DNA of 9,775 nt, taken from Treponema sp. (GTDB taxonomy: Bacteria; Spirochaetota; Spirochaetia; Treponematales; Treponemataceae). The notes below the pieces were generated by a model. The model was given only the letters and a program-made list of their open reading frames with translations, did not search any database and was not told where the DNA came from. Below are positions 1 to 6,809 of this stretch, in pieces. The translations under genes and the position numbers were made by a program. Positions within the stretch are counted from its first letter, which is position 1. Each line of letters opens with the position of its first letter. Location: assembly GCA_003455655.1 (NCBI GenBank), contig DMQP01000228.1:1-9775 (forward strand), given 5' to 3'.

Positions 1-1187
1 GAAAAGTCACCACCTGGAGGCGAAACTGCACCAATAACAGTAACAGAACCTTCTTGACCACACAGAGAATTAACTCTTCCTGCCCTTTCATAAAATTCTG
101 CAAGGCGTGTCGGTAAGTATGCAGGGAAACCTTCTTCCGCTGGCATTTCTTCCATACGACCAGAAAGTTCACGCAAAGCTTCTGCCCAACGAGAAGTCGA
201 GTCTGCCATAATAGCAACATGCATACCCATGTCGCGATAATACTCTGCAAGTGTAATGCCTGAATACAAAGAAACTTCACGAGCAGCAACAGGCATGTTT
301 GAAGTGTTAGCAATAAGAATGGTTCGTTCCATAAGAGAACGTCCCGTGCGTGGGTCAATTAGTTTAGGGAAGTCGGTAAGAACATCTGTCATTTCGTTAC
401 CTCGTTCACCACAACCAATGTAAACAATTAAATCTGCATCACACCACTTTGCTATGGCATGCTGAGTCATTGTTTTTCCTGTTCCGAAACCACCAGGAAT
501 TGCGGCAGTGCCACCCTTTGAAAGCGGGAAGAAAACATCAACAACACGAAGACCTGTTACTAAAGGCTGACTTACTTCCAACTTTTGTGCAAAGGGTCTT
601 GGTTTACGAAGCGGCCAGTACTGAGCCATTGCAATTTGTTCGCCACGGTCAGTTACCGCAATTATTTCATCAACGGTGTAAGAACCGCTGCCTTTAAACT
701 CAGTAAGTTTTGTTCCTTTTGTTGTTGGGGGAACCATTATCTTGTGCGTAATGGAACCAGTTTCTTCTACTGTTCCTAAGACAAAGCCGGGATGAATTTC
801 TGTTCCCACTGCGACAGAGGGAAGAGCTTTGAAATCCCATTTTTTATTTTCGTCAATAGGAGCCGTTCTCTGACCAGGAAGCAAAAAAGCGCCACCTTGT
901 TCAAACATTTCTTTAAGCGGTCGCTGGATTCCGTCGTAAATTGTTCCAACCAAACCAGGTCCCAGTTTAAGCGAAAGAGGACGCTCACTTGAAACAACTT
1001 TTTCGCCAACATGCATTCCAGAAACATCTTCGTAAACCTGAATGGTAGCGTAATTTTTTCCCTGTCGAATTATTTCACCCATGAGTTCTTTTTCACCCAC
1101 GGAAACAACATCATACAAACCACATTTATCAAGCCCGGAGGCATAGACGATTGGTCCTGAAATACGGGTAATAGTTCCGGTAATCAT
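1..1187 (-). CDS. atpA: V/A-type ATP synthase catalytic subunit A (partial, C-terminus beyond the window)
   Basis: This is the nucleotide-binding catalytic subunit of the V1/A1 head, which couples ATP hydrolysis or synthesis to rotation. The first 395 residues are visible; the family is usually near 590, so the C-terminal third lies beyond base 1. The N-terminal beta-barrel begins [14 protein letters not shown]. The insertion typical of V/A-type A subunits follows at about residues 115-190. The P-loop is GGFGTGKT (232-239, Lys238). The catalytic stretch GCGERGNEM has Glu261 and Arg262. The Walker B region reads [15 protein letters not shown] (323-337), and a conserved SPPGGD lies near 389-394. 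All expected active-site residues are present. The ATG overlaps the stop of subunit E as ATGA (1184-1187), and a GGAGG lies 8 bases upstream, which fixes the start and indicates translational coupling. Subunits B and D are expected next on the minus strand. Confidence 0.97.
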   Translation of the reverse strand, partial: MITGTITRISGPIVYASGLDKCGLYDVVSVGEKELMGEIIRQGKNYATIQVYEDVSGMHVGEKVVSSERPLSLKLGPGLVGTIYDGIQRPLKEMFEQGGAFLLPGQRTAPIDENKKWDFKALPSVAVGTEIHPGFVLGTVEETGSITHKIMVPPTTKGTKLTEFKGSGSYTVDEIIAVTDRGEQIAMAQYWPLRKPRPFAQKLEVSQPLVTGLRVVDVFFPLSKGGTAAIPGGFGTGKTMTQHAIAKWCDADLIVYIGCGERGNEMTDVLTDFPKLIDPRTGRSLMERTILIANTSNMPVAAREVSLYSGITLAEYYRDMGMHVAIMADSTSRWAEALRELSGRMEEMPAEEGFPAYLPTRLAEFYERAGRVNSLCGQEGSVTVIGAVSPPGGDF

Positions 1188-1819
1188 TCTGAAATCCTCC
1201 CGTCAAAAAGTGCAGCTGCCAGTTCTTCACTGTGAGAATCCAAAACTTCCCTAACTTTTTGATCAAGTGTCATACGACAAGTCACACCCCTTTCAGAAAC
1301 AAGGAGTATTCCTTCGCGGAAAGCAAAACCTTTAACAGCTTCGTCAGAAAGAAGTGTTAGCTCTCCACTGGTGCAAGAAGTCAAACGGTCTTTAAAAATC
1401 GCTTTAAGCATAGCTTCTGCATCAGAAAGGGGAATACCTACAACCGTTGCTTTAACCGCATCATCACCTAAAATAGAAAGTGAGCGTTTAATTAACGATT
1501 CAATAACAGAAAGACGTTTTTGTGCACCCAAAGATTCAAAGTATTCATTCAAAGCTTCAAGCACAGAATTATGAATATACGAAACCGTATATCGTTCTTT
1601 TTCAAGCGGAATAGATGCGTTGACATTTTTTTCATACAGCGCAGCCTGTTTACCTGCTTTTTCCTGAGCCTGTTTACGAGAATCTTCTACGCGACTTGAA
1701 ACACCGTCTAACAAAGACTGAGCACTTTCATCTGCACGTTCGAGTATGCGTTTTGCTTTTCTTTCTGCATCTTGACGAATTTCACGATCAAGCACTTCTG
1801 TAGAGCGTAACTCTTCCAT
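1184..1819 (-). CDS. atpE: V/A-type ATP synthase subunit E (peripheral stalk)
   Basis: This 211-residue protein fits subunit E, which pairs with the H-like (G) subunit to form the peripheral stalk holding the A3B3 head still against rotation. The N-terminal half (about residues 1-80) is highly charged and Ala/Glu/Lys/Arg rich with heptad-like spacing, as expected of a long coiled coil. The C-terminal half (about 95-205) is the mixed alpha/beta domain that binds the top of the head, with a late segment resembling the family's GGV-type strand ([17 protein letters not shown]). Length is normal. An AGGA precedes the ATG by about 8 bases, and the gene starts 9 bases after subunit F ends. Its stop overlaps the start of subunit A. 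Identity rests on character, length and position more than on a single catalytic motif. Confidence 0.9.
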   Translation of the reverse strand: MEELRSTEVLDREIRQDAERKAKRILERADESAQSLLDGVSSRVEDSRKQAQEKAGKQAALYEKNVNASIPLEKERYTVSYIHNSVLEALNEYFESLGAQKRLSVIESLIKRSLSILGDDAVKATVVGIPLSDAEAMLKAIFKDRLTSCTSGELTLLSDEAVKGFAFREGILLVSERGVTCRMTLDQKVREVLDSHSEELAAALFDGRISE

Positions 1820-1828
1820 AGCAATTTC

Positions 1829-2164
1829 CTAAATTTGAATTCCCACTGCTTCACGAATTGCATCAGTCAGCGATTTTTTTCCTTGTAGGCGACCGTTAAG
1901 CCCCGGAATCTCAACAATGAGAGGAGCCTGACCTTTCATCTGCCAGTCTAAAACTTCATCTGACAACATGTCCGATACATCTTCGGTAAGAATGAGAACC
2001 TTTGGTCTATTTTCATGAACAAGCGCTGATGTGGCAGAAGCCCTTCCGGTTACCATATTAAAAGCATCGAGTGCATCTTGACGATTCGTAACCGCCGCAC
2101 CCTTTACACCGGCTAGCATAAAGCCAAGCACCAGTTCTCGCTCTCCAATTACAAAATACTCCAT
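1829..2164 (-). CDS. atpF: V/A-type ATP synthase subunit F (central stalk)
   Basis: This 111-residue protein fits subunit F of the central rotor stalk, which binds subunit D and can regulate ATPase direction. It starts MEYFVIGERELVLGFMLAGV, the expected F-subunit opening (beta strand, IG-x-R-x-x-x-x-G-F-x-L-A-G-V). A second strand-turn follows at VLILTEDVSDML (about residues 55-66) and a C-terminal strand, PLIVEIPG, before the last helix. Length is normal for the family (about 100-115). The gene begins 12 bases after the stop of subunit K. Its Shine-Dalgarno is weak (GTGG close to the ATG), so it may depend on ribosomes arriving from K. F lies before E here, whereas E-C-F is the common archaeal order. 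Confidence 0.9.
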   Translation of the reverse strand: MEYFVIGERELVLGFMLAGVKGAAVTNRQDALDAFNMVTGRASATSALVHENRPKVLILTEDVSDMLSDEVLDWQMKGQAPLIVEIPGLNGRLQGKKSLTDAIREAVGIQI

Positions 2165-2176
2165 GTACCACGCGTC

Positions 2177-2515
2177 TTAGAGCAAGACAATAAAAAGCGC
2201 AACAAGGAATCCCCACAGACAAATACCTTCTGCAAGACCAACAAAAGGAATAGCCTTTCCAGAAAGTTCTGCGTTTTCACTCATTGCACCCATAGCAGCA
2301 GCACCGATTTTTCCAACGGCAAGACCACCACCAATACAAGCAATACCAACTGCCAGTGCAGCAGCAAGATACTTGATTCCACCAGCAAGGCCAGAATCAG
2401 CTTCAGCTTCTACAGCCTGACTTTCACTGTTTGCTGTCTGTGAAGACTGAGCAAATGCTGCAGTAAGACTTACAGCGCACATCAGTACCAAAGCAATAAT
2501 GCATTTCTTGTTCAT
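2177..2515 (-). CDS. atpK: V/A-type ATP synthase subunit K (proteolipid, c-ring) with N-terminal signal peptide
   Basis: This is the membrane rotor subunit; several copies form the ion-carrying ring turning against subunit I. The start chosen is the ATG at 2515, giving 112 residues, because AGAGGTG stands 5 bases upstream. An in-frame upstream start at 2536 would add seven residues and place that Shine-Dalgarno inside the gene. Residues 1-22 (MNKKCIIALVLMCAVSLTAAFA) look like a cleavable signal peptide ending AFA before Gln23. An acidic linker follows (about 23-42), then two membrane helices (about 46-74 and 88-112). The second carries Glu96 in GLAEGICLWG, the position of the ion-binding carboxylate. 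The glycine-rich first helix (GIACIGGGLAVGKIGAAAMG) is typical. The mature protein is a two-helix c-type subunit, not the four-helix fused form of Enterococcus. Confidence 0.93.
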   Translation of the reverse strand: MNKKCIIALVLMCAVSLTAAFAQSSQTANSESQAVEAEADSGLAGGIKYLAAALAVGIACIGGGLAVGKIGAAAMGAMSENAELSGKAIPFVGLAEGICLWGFLVALFIVLL

Positions 2516-2520
2516 ACAAA

Positions 2521-2527
2521 CACCTCT
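2521..2527 (-). promoter_or_regulatory. Shine-Dalgarno site that fixes the start of subunit K
   Basis: On the minus strand this reads AGAGGTG and ends 5 bases before the ATG at 2515. It supports that start over the in-frame start at 2536 and gives the c-ring subunit a strong ribosome site of its own, fitting its need for more copies than its neighbours. Confidence 0.75.
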
Positions 2528-2544
2528 TATAACCAATCTCTATT

Positions 2545-2571
2545 TCAGTCTGAATGAAAGCACTCAGACAT
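2545..2571 (-). CDS. Possible 8-codon mini-ORF in the I-K intergenic gap
   Basis: Between subunits I and K the minus strand reads an AGAGG, a 4-base spacer, then an ATG opening a reading frame MSECFHSD followed by TGA. It starts 10 bases after the stop of subunit I and ends 29 bases before the start of K. Nothing proves it is translated. A peptide this short is unlikely to act as a protein, but ribosomes reading it would melt the hairpin lying almost exactly over it (2548-2569). That could alter mRNA stability or feed ribosomes to K. Chance occurrence is quite possible. Confidence 0.3.
   Translation of the reverse strand: MSECFHSD
2548..2569 (-). repeat. Hairpin (inverted repeat) upstream of the c-ring gene
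   Basis: The transcript can fold GTCTGAGTG / CATTCAGAC with a CUUU tetraloop: nine pairs, eight Watson-Crick and one G-U. No U-run follows, so it does not look like a rho-independent terminator. It lies in the only gap of any size inside the ATPase genes, directly before the subunit needed in highest copy. An RNA-processing, stabilising or translation-tuning element is the natural guess. Confidence 0.6.
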
Positions 2572-2581
2572 ATTACCTCTT

Positions 2582-4555
2582 TTATGCAACCGAATGATAT
2601 TCAAACACAAAGGGTTTAAACTCACGACCGGTTTCGTTAAAGAACTTACTAAAAAATTCGTAATACTGAAGACGAATAACTTGAATAGAAACAACCATTC
2701 CTTCAAGCACAACAACAATAGCATTTCCCACAATGCTTATAAGAAGGGCACCCCATGCTGGAGCCATAGCACAGAGCGTTTCGATGATATAACCCAAAAC
2801 CGCATGAGCAAGAGAAAATGCACCAACACGCAAGAAACTAACGGTATTAGAAAGATAAGAACTTATAATTTCAATCAATTCAACAACAGCAGAAATAATT
2901 GCAGTTCCCAATCCGTCTTCAAAAATGGGCCTTTCGCCTTCAACCAAACGAATAAGCGGTTCACCAAAAGCAGTAAGCAAAAGCAAAGTTCCCATAATGA
3001 TCCAGTCATAGAGTGCAGGGCTGTGACCAAAGAAAGCAAGTCGCAAGGCAAAGACAACTACATACCAGAAAAAACATGCGCCCGTCAGACCCGTTTTTGA
3101 AAACAGAGCCTTACCATAATGCTTTAGTGCAAACTGATTAAAAATGTTTATGACTAAACCAGTTGTATTGATTATAAAACCAACACCGACTGCAAAGCCA
3201 AAGAACATAAACATACGAGTAATAGACTGACTGTCTCCACTGGGCATCATGGGTAAGATTTGATCTCTTGGAGTTCCAAAGAAGCCCGTGACCCATCTGC
3301 TAAAAGGAGCAAGCAGTTCTGCATTAGCAAAGACTTCACCAGTAAGAATTCCCATAATCATACTGCTTAAGCCTATTGCCATAAAGACAATGCCAAACTT
3401 TTCCCAACCGTCAAGTTTAAAAAGTTTTTTTTGCATTAAAATTCCCACAAGAAGGAAAACAAAGCCCTGTCCTGCATCACCAAACATAAGTCCAAACAAC
3501 AAGGTAAAGAAAAGTGCAACAAAAGGAGTTGGGTCAATTGTTCCATACAAGGGGGAACCATAACTAAAGACCATGCGCTCAAAGTTACTTACAATTTTTC
3601 CATGTTTAAGTTTTGTAGGAACTTTTTCTTGTCCGGAAACAACCGCTGCAACTTCGTTAGGAGCATAAACACGCACTGCCGCTCGACCTTCTGTAATTGA
3701 ATCAATACGCTTAGTCAAGTCACGACAAGTATAGGCGGGAATCCATCCGGTAAGTCTATACACAAACTGTGTTGATTCAAGTCCATCTTGAACAGCATGT
3801 ACTTGCGACATAAGTGAAAACGCTTGAAGTAATTTTCTAAACTGCTGCTCGTGTGTCAGTGCAAAATTTCTGCGCTCTTCTTGAATTTCTTCAAAATCTT
3901 TTTGTGCTTTTTCTTTTTGAGCAGTAAGAGAAGCAAGCATGTCATCGGGAATGCCCTTAAAGTCTGAAGGAACCGCAAGCTCTACAAAGTGATGAGCTTT
4001 TAGTTCTGTATCAAGAGCAAAACGAGCATTCTTAGAACAAGCTGCCATAATGCGACTGCCATCTTCACCCAGTTTAAGAATAACAGCACGATCTCCCACC
4101 GCTTTAACAAGACTGTCATAAGCAGAAGGAGCAATTTTTCCTATGCGCATTGTTAAAAACGAAAGTGCTTCAAGTTCAGAATAAGAAACCTTTAAGTTAG
4201 CAAAAGACTGAGCTTCTGTTGCTGCTTCACTTACGCGTTTTAATGCATCTGATAAAGACAATTCTTTTTCATGTATTTCTTCCGCACGCGCAATCAACTG
4301 TTGGCAAACTTCGCGATCTTCTTGTGTAGGAAGTTCAAGGGGTGACTGGTATCCTTCAAGATCAGCTATACCTAAAAAAGAACGAACATGAGAAAGTTTT
4401 TCGAACAAAGTTCTGTCTTCGTTGGGTTCAGACTCAGCACGAACTTCATTCTGAAACTGAAAGTCGCCTTCCTTACCTAAATAGAGGAGCACATTCTGTA
4501 TATCTTGTTTAAGAACCATCAGTTCTACAAGGCGCATTGTTGTTGTCTTAGCCAT
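2582..4555 (-). CDS. atpI: V/A-type ATP synthase subunit I (membrane stator, a-subunit equivalent)
   Basis: This 657-residue protein provides the two ion half-channels next to the K ring and anchors the peripheral stalks. The N-terminal half (about 1-335) is cytoplasmic, with helical charged stretches (about 80-115 and 205-245) expected to form a coiled coil, and a conserved-looking LTGWIPAY (268-275). The C-terminal half (about 343-630) holds seven or eight membrane segments, with LFGLMFGDAGQG at 353-364. The key arginine that faces the ring carboxylate is visible as Arg576 in VSFLRVGAFSLAHAVLG. The family's closing stretch (QVIRLQYYEFFSKFFNETG, about 625-643, then FKPF) is intact. Length is normal. 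The ATG overlaps the stop of subunit C by 8 bases, and GGAGG lies 6 bases upstream inside that gene, so the two are translationally linked. Confidence 0.97.
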   Translation of the reverse strand: MAKTTTMRLVELMVLKQDIQNVLLYLGKEGDFQFQNEVRAESEPNEDRTLFEKLSHVRSFLGIADLEGYQSPLELPTQEDREVCQQLIARAEEIHEKELSLSDALKRVSEAATEAQSFANLKVSYSELEALSFLTMRIGKIAPSAYDSLVKAVGDRAVILKLGEDGSRIMAACSKNARFALDTELKAHHFVELAVPSDFKGIPDDMLASLTAQKEKAQKDFEEIQEERRNFALTHEQQFRKLLQAFSLMSQVHAVQDGLESTQFVYRLTGWIPAYTCRDLTKRIDSITEGRAAVRVYAPNEVAAVVSGQEKVPTKLKHGKIVSNFERMVFSYGSPLYGTIDPTPFVALFFTLLFGLMFGDAGQGFVFLLVGILMQKKLFKLDGWEKFGIVFMAIGLSSMIMGILTGEVFANAELLAPFSRWVTGFFGTPRDQILPMMPSGDSQSITRMFMFFGFAVGVGFIINTTGLVINIFNQFALKHYGKALFSKTGLTGACFFWYVVVFALRLAFFGHSPALYDWIIMGTLLLLTAFGEPLIRLVEGERPIFEDGLGTAIISAVVELIEIISSYLSNTVSFLRVGAFSLAHAVLGYIIETLCAMAPAWGALLISIVGNAIVVVLEGMVVSIQVIRLQYYEFFSKFFNETGREFKPFVFEYHSVA

Positions 4556-5579
4556 TGCTTTCCTCCGTTACACCAGCAACCTGCATTGCACTCTTCATGC
4601 TTACATTCATACGAATTCCTTCCGAAACAGTGCGTATAGCATCAAGCTCGTTGCGTTTTACTATGAACCAGCACACCAGAGGACATTCGGTAAAAGGAAA
4701 TGAATGAAAACTTCTGAGTGCGTGTGCAACATATTCTTTTTTGTGGGCATTACTGATCCATCGCGGGTCTACCGTCCACACTACTCCTTCTTCATGCGGA
4801 TTCAGATAACGAGCGTACTTCCACTTTTGCCACTGGTCATAATTGTTTATATCCCAATTGAGTATTTTTAAGGCTTCACTTGCAAAAACATCATTTGCTG
4901 TTTTTCTTTCTGTCGAATAAGCAAGATGCTCGCGAATTTCTTCTGCATTCATATTGTAATACAGTTTCAAACGCAAAGCCCACAGTATGTTTTCCATGCG
5001 AATTTTTTCAAGAAGAAGACGCTTTAATTCTCCACGACAAGAAGCATCTGTTTTTTCTACATTGGTCCACAGTTCTTGCAAATACTGAACATCAAGACGA
5101 TAGTCATTTGCTTGCTGTTCACTTAACTCGGGAACATGATCATACCACGAAAGCACAGAAGATGAAGTCATAGCTTTTATGTCAGGCCATTTTTCGTACT
5201 GAATTAAATTAAAGGGTTTTGTATCTACAACAGGAGGAATATCATGCTCTTTAAAACAGAGAGCCGCTCCTAATTCCTTTATGTTGTCGTAATCGTAAAA
5301 ATGAACAAGAGAAACAAGCACTGGTGCAGGGTTAGCATAATTTGAAATAAGTTTTTTGTACGATTCAACAAAACGATCTCTTGCTTCAACTTCAAGCATT
5401 TTTGCAAGAATTGCTTCGGGAACAGCAGGAACTTCACTGTCACACACTAAAGCCCACAGTTCATGCAAAGTGCGTACAGAAAAAAGTTTTAGTGCGCGGC
5501 GACCCACATACGAAGATGCGAGCATACCACTTGCCTTTGCGTATACATAGCTGTCTGCGGCTGAACTATCCATTGCCAT
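4548..5579 (-). CDS. atpC: V/A-type ATP synthase subunit C (central stalk socket, AC39/d family)
   Basis: Subunit C is the funnel-shaped adaptor seating the central stalk (D/F) on the K ring. The protein is 343 residues from the chosen start, normal for the family (about 320-360), almost entirely helical and rich in aromatic residues. Features fitting AC39/d include SYVYAKASGMLASSYVGRR near the start, FYDYDNIKELGAAL (about 94-107), and ENILWALRLKLYYNMNAEEI (about 196-215), the helix that recurs in these proteins. The ATG at 5579 is preferred because AAGAAGG lies 6 bases upstream. An in-frame TTG at 5585 would place that site directly against the start codon, and an ATG at 5573 would leave 12 bases. 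Its end overlaps subunit I by 8 bases. Its position before I and K is unusual; E-C-F is the common archaeal order. Confidence 0.92.
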   Translation of the reverse strand: MAMDSSAADSYVYAKASGMLASSYVGRRALKLFSVRTLHELWALVCDSEVPAVPEAILAKMLEVEARDRFVESYKKLISNYANPAPVLVSLVHFYDYDNIKELGAALCFKEHDIPPVVDTKPFNLIQYEKWPDIKAMTSSSVLSWYDHVPELSEQQANDYRLDVQYLQELWTNVEKTDASCRGELKRLLLEKIRMENILWALRLKLYYNMNAEEIREHLAYSTERKTANDVFASEALKILNWDINNYDQWQKWKYARYLNPHEEGVVWTVDPRWISNAHKKEYVAHALRSFHSFPFTECPLVCWFIVKRNELDAIRTVSEGIRMNVSMKSAMQVAGVTEESNG

Positions 5580-5585
5580 GAGCAA

Positions 5586-5592
5586 CCTTCTT
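5586..5592 (-). promoter_or_regulatory. Shine-Dalgarno site deciding the start of subunit C
   Basis: On the minus strand this reads AAGAAGG, 6 bases from the ATG at 5579. It abuts the alternative TTG at 5585, so it favours the later ATG. Confidence 0.65.
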
Positions 5593-5600
5593 TCTGTTCC

Positions 5601-5906
5601 CTAACGGAACAACAGGGAATCCATGAACGAATTGAACGCCACATTATTTTTGGGAGTTTCTTTGAGTGAGTTTTTAAACGATGCAAGTTCGGCATCATGA
5701 TGTTCCCCAGCTTCCTTCATACGCTTTTGTGCTTCTTCATCAAGCTGAGCATACATTTCTGTGTATTGGGTTTTAAACTGAGCATCTGATTTTGCGCGGG
5801 CGGCTGCAATGCGGCTGTCTGCTTCTTTTTGTGCATCCTGAATAACTTGAGCGGCTTCGCGTTCAACATCAAGCAAGTGCTGAATTACATCAATTTCATC
5901 AGCCAT
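5601..5906 (-). CDS. V/A-type ATP synthase subunit H-like (G subunit, peripheral stalk coiled coil)
   Basis: This 101-residue protein has no catalytic motif. Residues 1-75 are a charged Ala/Glu/Lys/Gln-rich helix beginning EIDVIQHLLDVEREAAQVI, the pattern of AhaH/NtpF-type subunits, which pair with subunit E in the peripheral stalk. Length (about 100-110) and position at the head of the ATPase genes, just before C and I, both fit; H is also first in archaeal operons. The last 25 residues (KETPKNNVAFNSFMDSLLFR) are less coiled-coil-like. A GGTGG-type ribosome site lies before the ATG. It begins 12 bases after the PTS IIA gene stops and ends 21 bases before subunit C starts. Coiled-coil proteins are easily confused, so the call leans on context. 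Confidence 0.82.
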   Translation of the reverse strand: MADEIDVIQHLLDVEREAAQVIQDAQKEADSRIAAARAKSDAQFKTQYTEMYAQLDEEAQKRMKEAGEHHDAELASFKNSLKETPKNNVAFNSFMDSLLFR

Positions 5907-5918
5907 GTGCCACCACCT

Positions 5919-6383
5919 TTACGCCAAAGAAGCCTCGTACTGACATACAAGGTCATATACCTGACGTGCGTTCTGCATCTCTACGATTTGTTTTGCAAAC
6001 AAAGGATTTTGCAATATAGAAGCAAGTGCTCTTAGCACTTTAAGGTGACGCTCTGTCTCTTCTGGAGCAGAAAGAACCATAAAAACAAGCGACACTGGAG
6101 CTTTGTCTAACGAATCATAATCAATACCCTTACGGCTTATGCCAATGGCACCAACTACATTCTTAACGCAAGAACAATGCCCGTGAGGAACTGCAATACC
6201 ATGCATAATTCCCGTGCTCATTTTTGACTCACGCTCACGCAAGGCAGCAAGAGCTTGAGCACGGTCTATTCCAGGCTGAACACTAACAATAGATTCAAGC
6301 AGTTCTTCAAACAACTCTTCTTTGTCAGAGCTTTCTAAATTTAGGATAACGCTCTCCGGAGAGAATACTTTATCAAGTATCAT
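5919..6383 (-). CDS. ptsN: Stand-alone PTS EIIA protein, fructose/mannitol (PtsN-like) family
   Basis: This single-domain 154-residue cytoplasmic protein belongs to the EIIA family phosphorylated by HPr or NPr. The phospho-acceptor is His67 in STGIMHGIAVPHGH (56-69), the family signature, preceded by the usual helix (ALAALRERESKMSTG). The C-terminal helices (HLKVLRALASILQNP, 113-127) also match. No transporter (EIIB or EIIC) is visible nearby, so a regulatory role is more likely than sugar uptake. Treponemes are known for incomplete phosphotransferase sets with PtsN-type proteins, which fits. The ATG at 6383 is chosen because GGAGG lies 8 bases upstream. A TTG at 6419 is also in frame, but it would overlap secG and lacks such support. 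Position between secG and the ATPase genes suggests co-transcription. The HGHCSC run after the active His looks unusual, but no role can be assigned. Confidence 0.9.
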   Translation of the reverse strand: MILDKVFSPESVILNLESSDKEELFEELLESIVSVQPGIDRAQALAALRERESKMSTGIMHGIAVPHGHCSCVKNVVGAIGISRKGIDYDSLDKAPVSLVFMVLSAPEETERHLKVLRALASILQNPLFAKQIVEMQNARQVYDLVCQYEASLA

Positions 6384-6391
6384 TGCATCAT

Positions 6392-6396
6392 CCTCC
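6392..6396 (-). promoter_or_regulatory. Shine-Dalgarno site deciding the start of the PTS IIA gene
   Basis: GGAGG on the minus strand stands 8 bases before the ATG at 6383. It rules against the longer in-frame readings starting at 6419 (TTG), 6404 or 6398, which would put this strong site inside the gene or at its start. Confidence 0.7.
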
Positions 6397-6408
6397 ATAC
6401 GCATACTG

Positions 6409-6735
6409 CTATTCGTCAAGCCAAGAACCAGCAGTAGAAGTAGCTTCTTCTACCGTACCTTCAACCTGTTCTGCAGTTTCAAGCAGATTTACATCAGATG
6501 CAGGAGCTTTGTTAAGCAGTGCAAGTGAAAATGCAATCACCAAAAACAGAGCGGCAAATACAGCCGTTGCCTTTGTAAGGACAGAAGCAGAGCGTGCACC
6601 AAAAGCAGCAGACTGTCCACCACCAAATACACCACCCATACCATTGTCGTTATCGTTCTGAACGACAACTAACAGAATAAGAAGAAGACAAACAATAATA
6701 AATGCAACTAAAAGGATAGTTCTTACAACACCCAT
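6409..6735 (-). CDS. secG: Preprotein translocase subunit SecG
   Basis: SecG is the small membrane partner of SecYE that eases SecA-driven export. The 108-residue protein has two hydrophobic helices (about 5-25 and 56-75). The loop between them carries the family signature: VVVQNDNDNGMGGVFGGG (23-40), then an A-F-G-A-R-S-A-S stretch (44-51) leading into LTKATAVFAALFLVIAF. A charged C-terminal tail of about 30 residues follows, ending SWLDE. Length is a little above the commonest 75-90 but within the range of SecG proteins with tails. A GGAG lies 8 bases before the ATG. It is the first gene of the minus-strand series, 25 bases before the PTS IIA gene, with a good promoter upstream (6781-6809). 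Confidence 0.95.
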   Translation of the reverse strand: MGVVRTILLVAFIIVCLLLILLVVVQNDNDNGMGGVFGGGQSAAFGARSASVLTKATAVFAALFLVIAFSLALLNKAPASDVNLLETAEQVEGTVEEATSTAGSWLDE

Positions 6736-6749
6736 TTTCTAACTCCACG

Positions 6750-6774
6750 CCGAAATCCGGCATACTTTGTATGG
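6750..6774 (-). repeat. Two abutting small inverted repeats at the 5' end of the secG transcript
   Basis: From the predicted start at about 6774 the RNA would read CATAC-AAA-GTATG (6774-6762) followed by GCCG-GATTT-CGGC (6762-6750), sharing one base, immediately before the GGAG ribosome site. The stems have 5 and 4 pairs with loops of 3 and 5. They could protect the 5' end, tune access to the ribosome site, or form a protein operator at DNA level. The stems are short, so chance is possible. Confidence 0.45.
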
Positions 6775-6780
6775 GTTACT

Positions 6781-6809
6781 ATATTAACGGATTTATACGA
6801 TTGCGTCAA
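6781..6809 (-). promoter_or_regulatory. Sigma70-type promoter for secG and the downstream ATPase genes
   Basis: Read on the minus strand, a -35 TTGACG (6809-6804) and a -10 TAATAT (6786-6781) are separated by 17 bases, close to the housekeeping consensus. Transcription would begin near 6774, giving a leader of about 40 bases before secG. No other good promoter was noticed in the small gaps downstream, so this may drive all genes to the left edge. Confidence 0.75.

Noticed and set aside
776..1027. An 83-codon open frame on the minus strand
   Set aside because: It overlaps the subunit A gene in another frame of the same strand. The subunit A reading has intact family motifs throughout this stretch.
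2548..2569. Reading the I-K hairpin as a rho-independent terminator
   Set aside because: No U-tract follows the stem in the direction of transcription, and essential ATPase genes continue immediately downstream.
2575..2733. The upstream part of a 62-codon minus-strand frame that ends at 2545
   Set aside because: This part lies inside subunit I in another frame and has no support. Only its last eight codons, which have their own ATG and ribosome site in the I-K gap, were kept as a tentative mini-ORF.
2594..3100. A 168-codon open frame on the plus strand
   Set aside because: It lies entirely antisense to subunit I, whose frame shows strong family motifs. Its composition (Asn, Lys, Ser, Thr rich) is what the complement of a membrane-protein gene gives, and it has no recognisable domain.
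4880..5173. A 97-codon plus-strand frame
   Set aside because: It is antisense to subunit C, with no motif and no convincing ribosome site.
6384..6419. Longer PTS IIA protein starting from a TTG at 6419
   Set aside because: It would overlap secG, and it puts a strong GGAGG inside the coding region, correctly spaced for the ATG at 6383.
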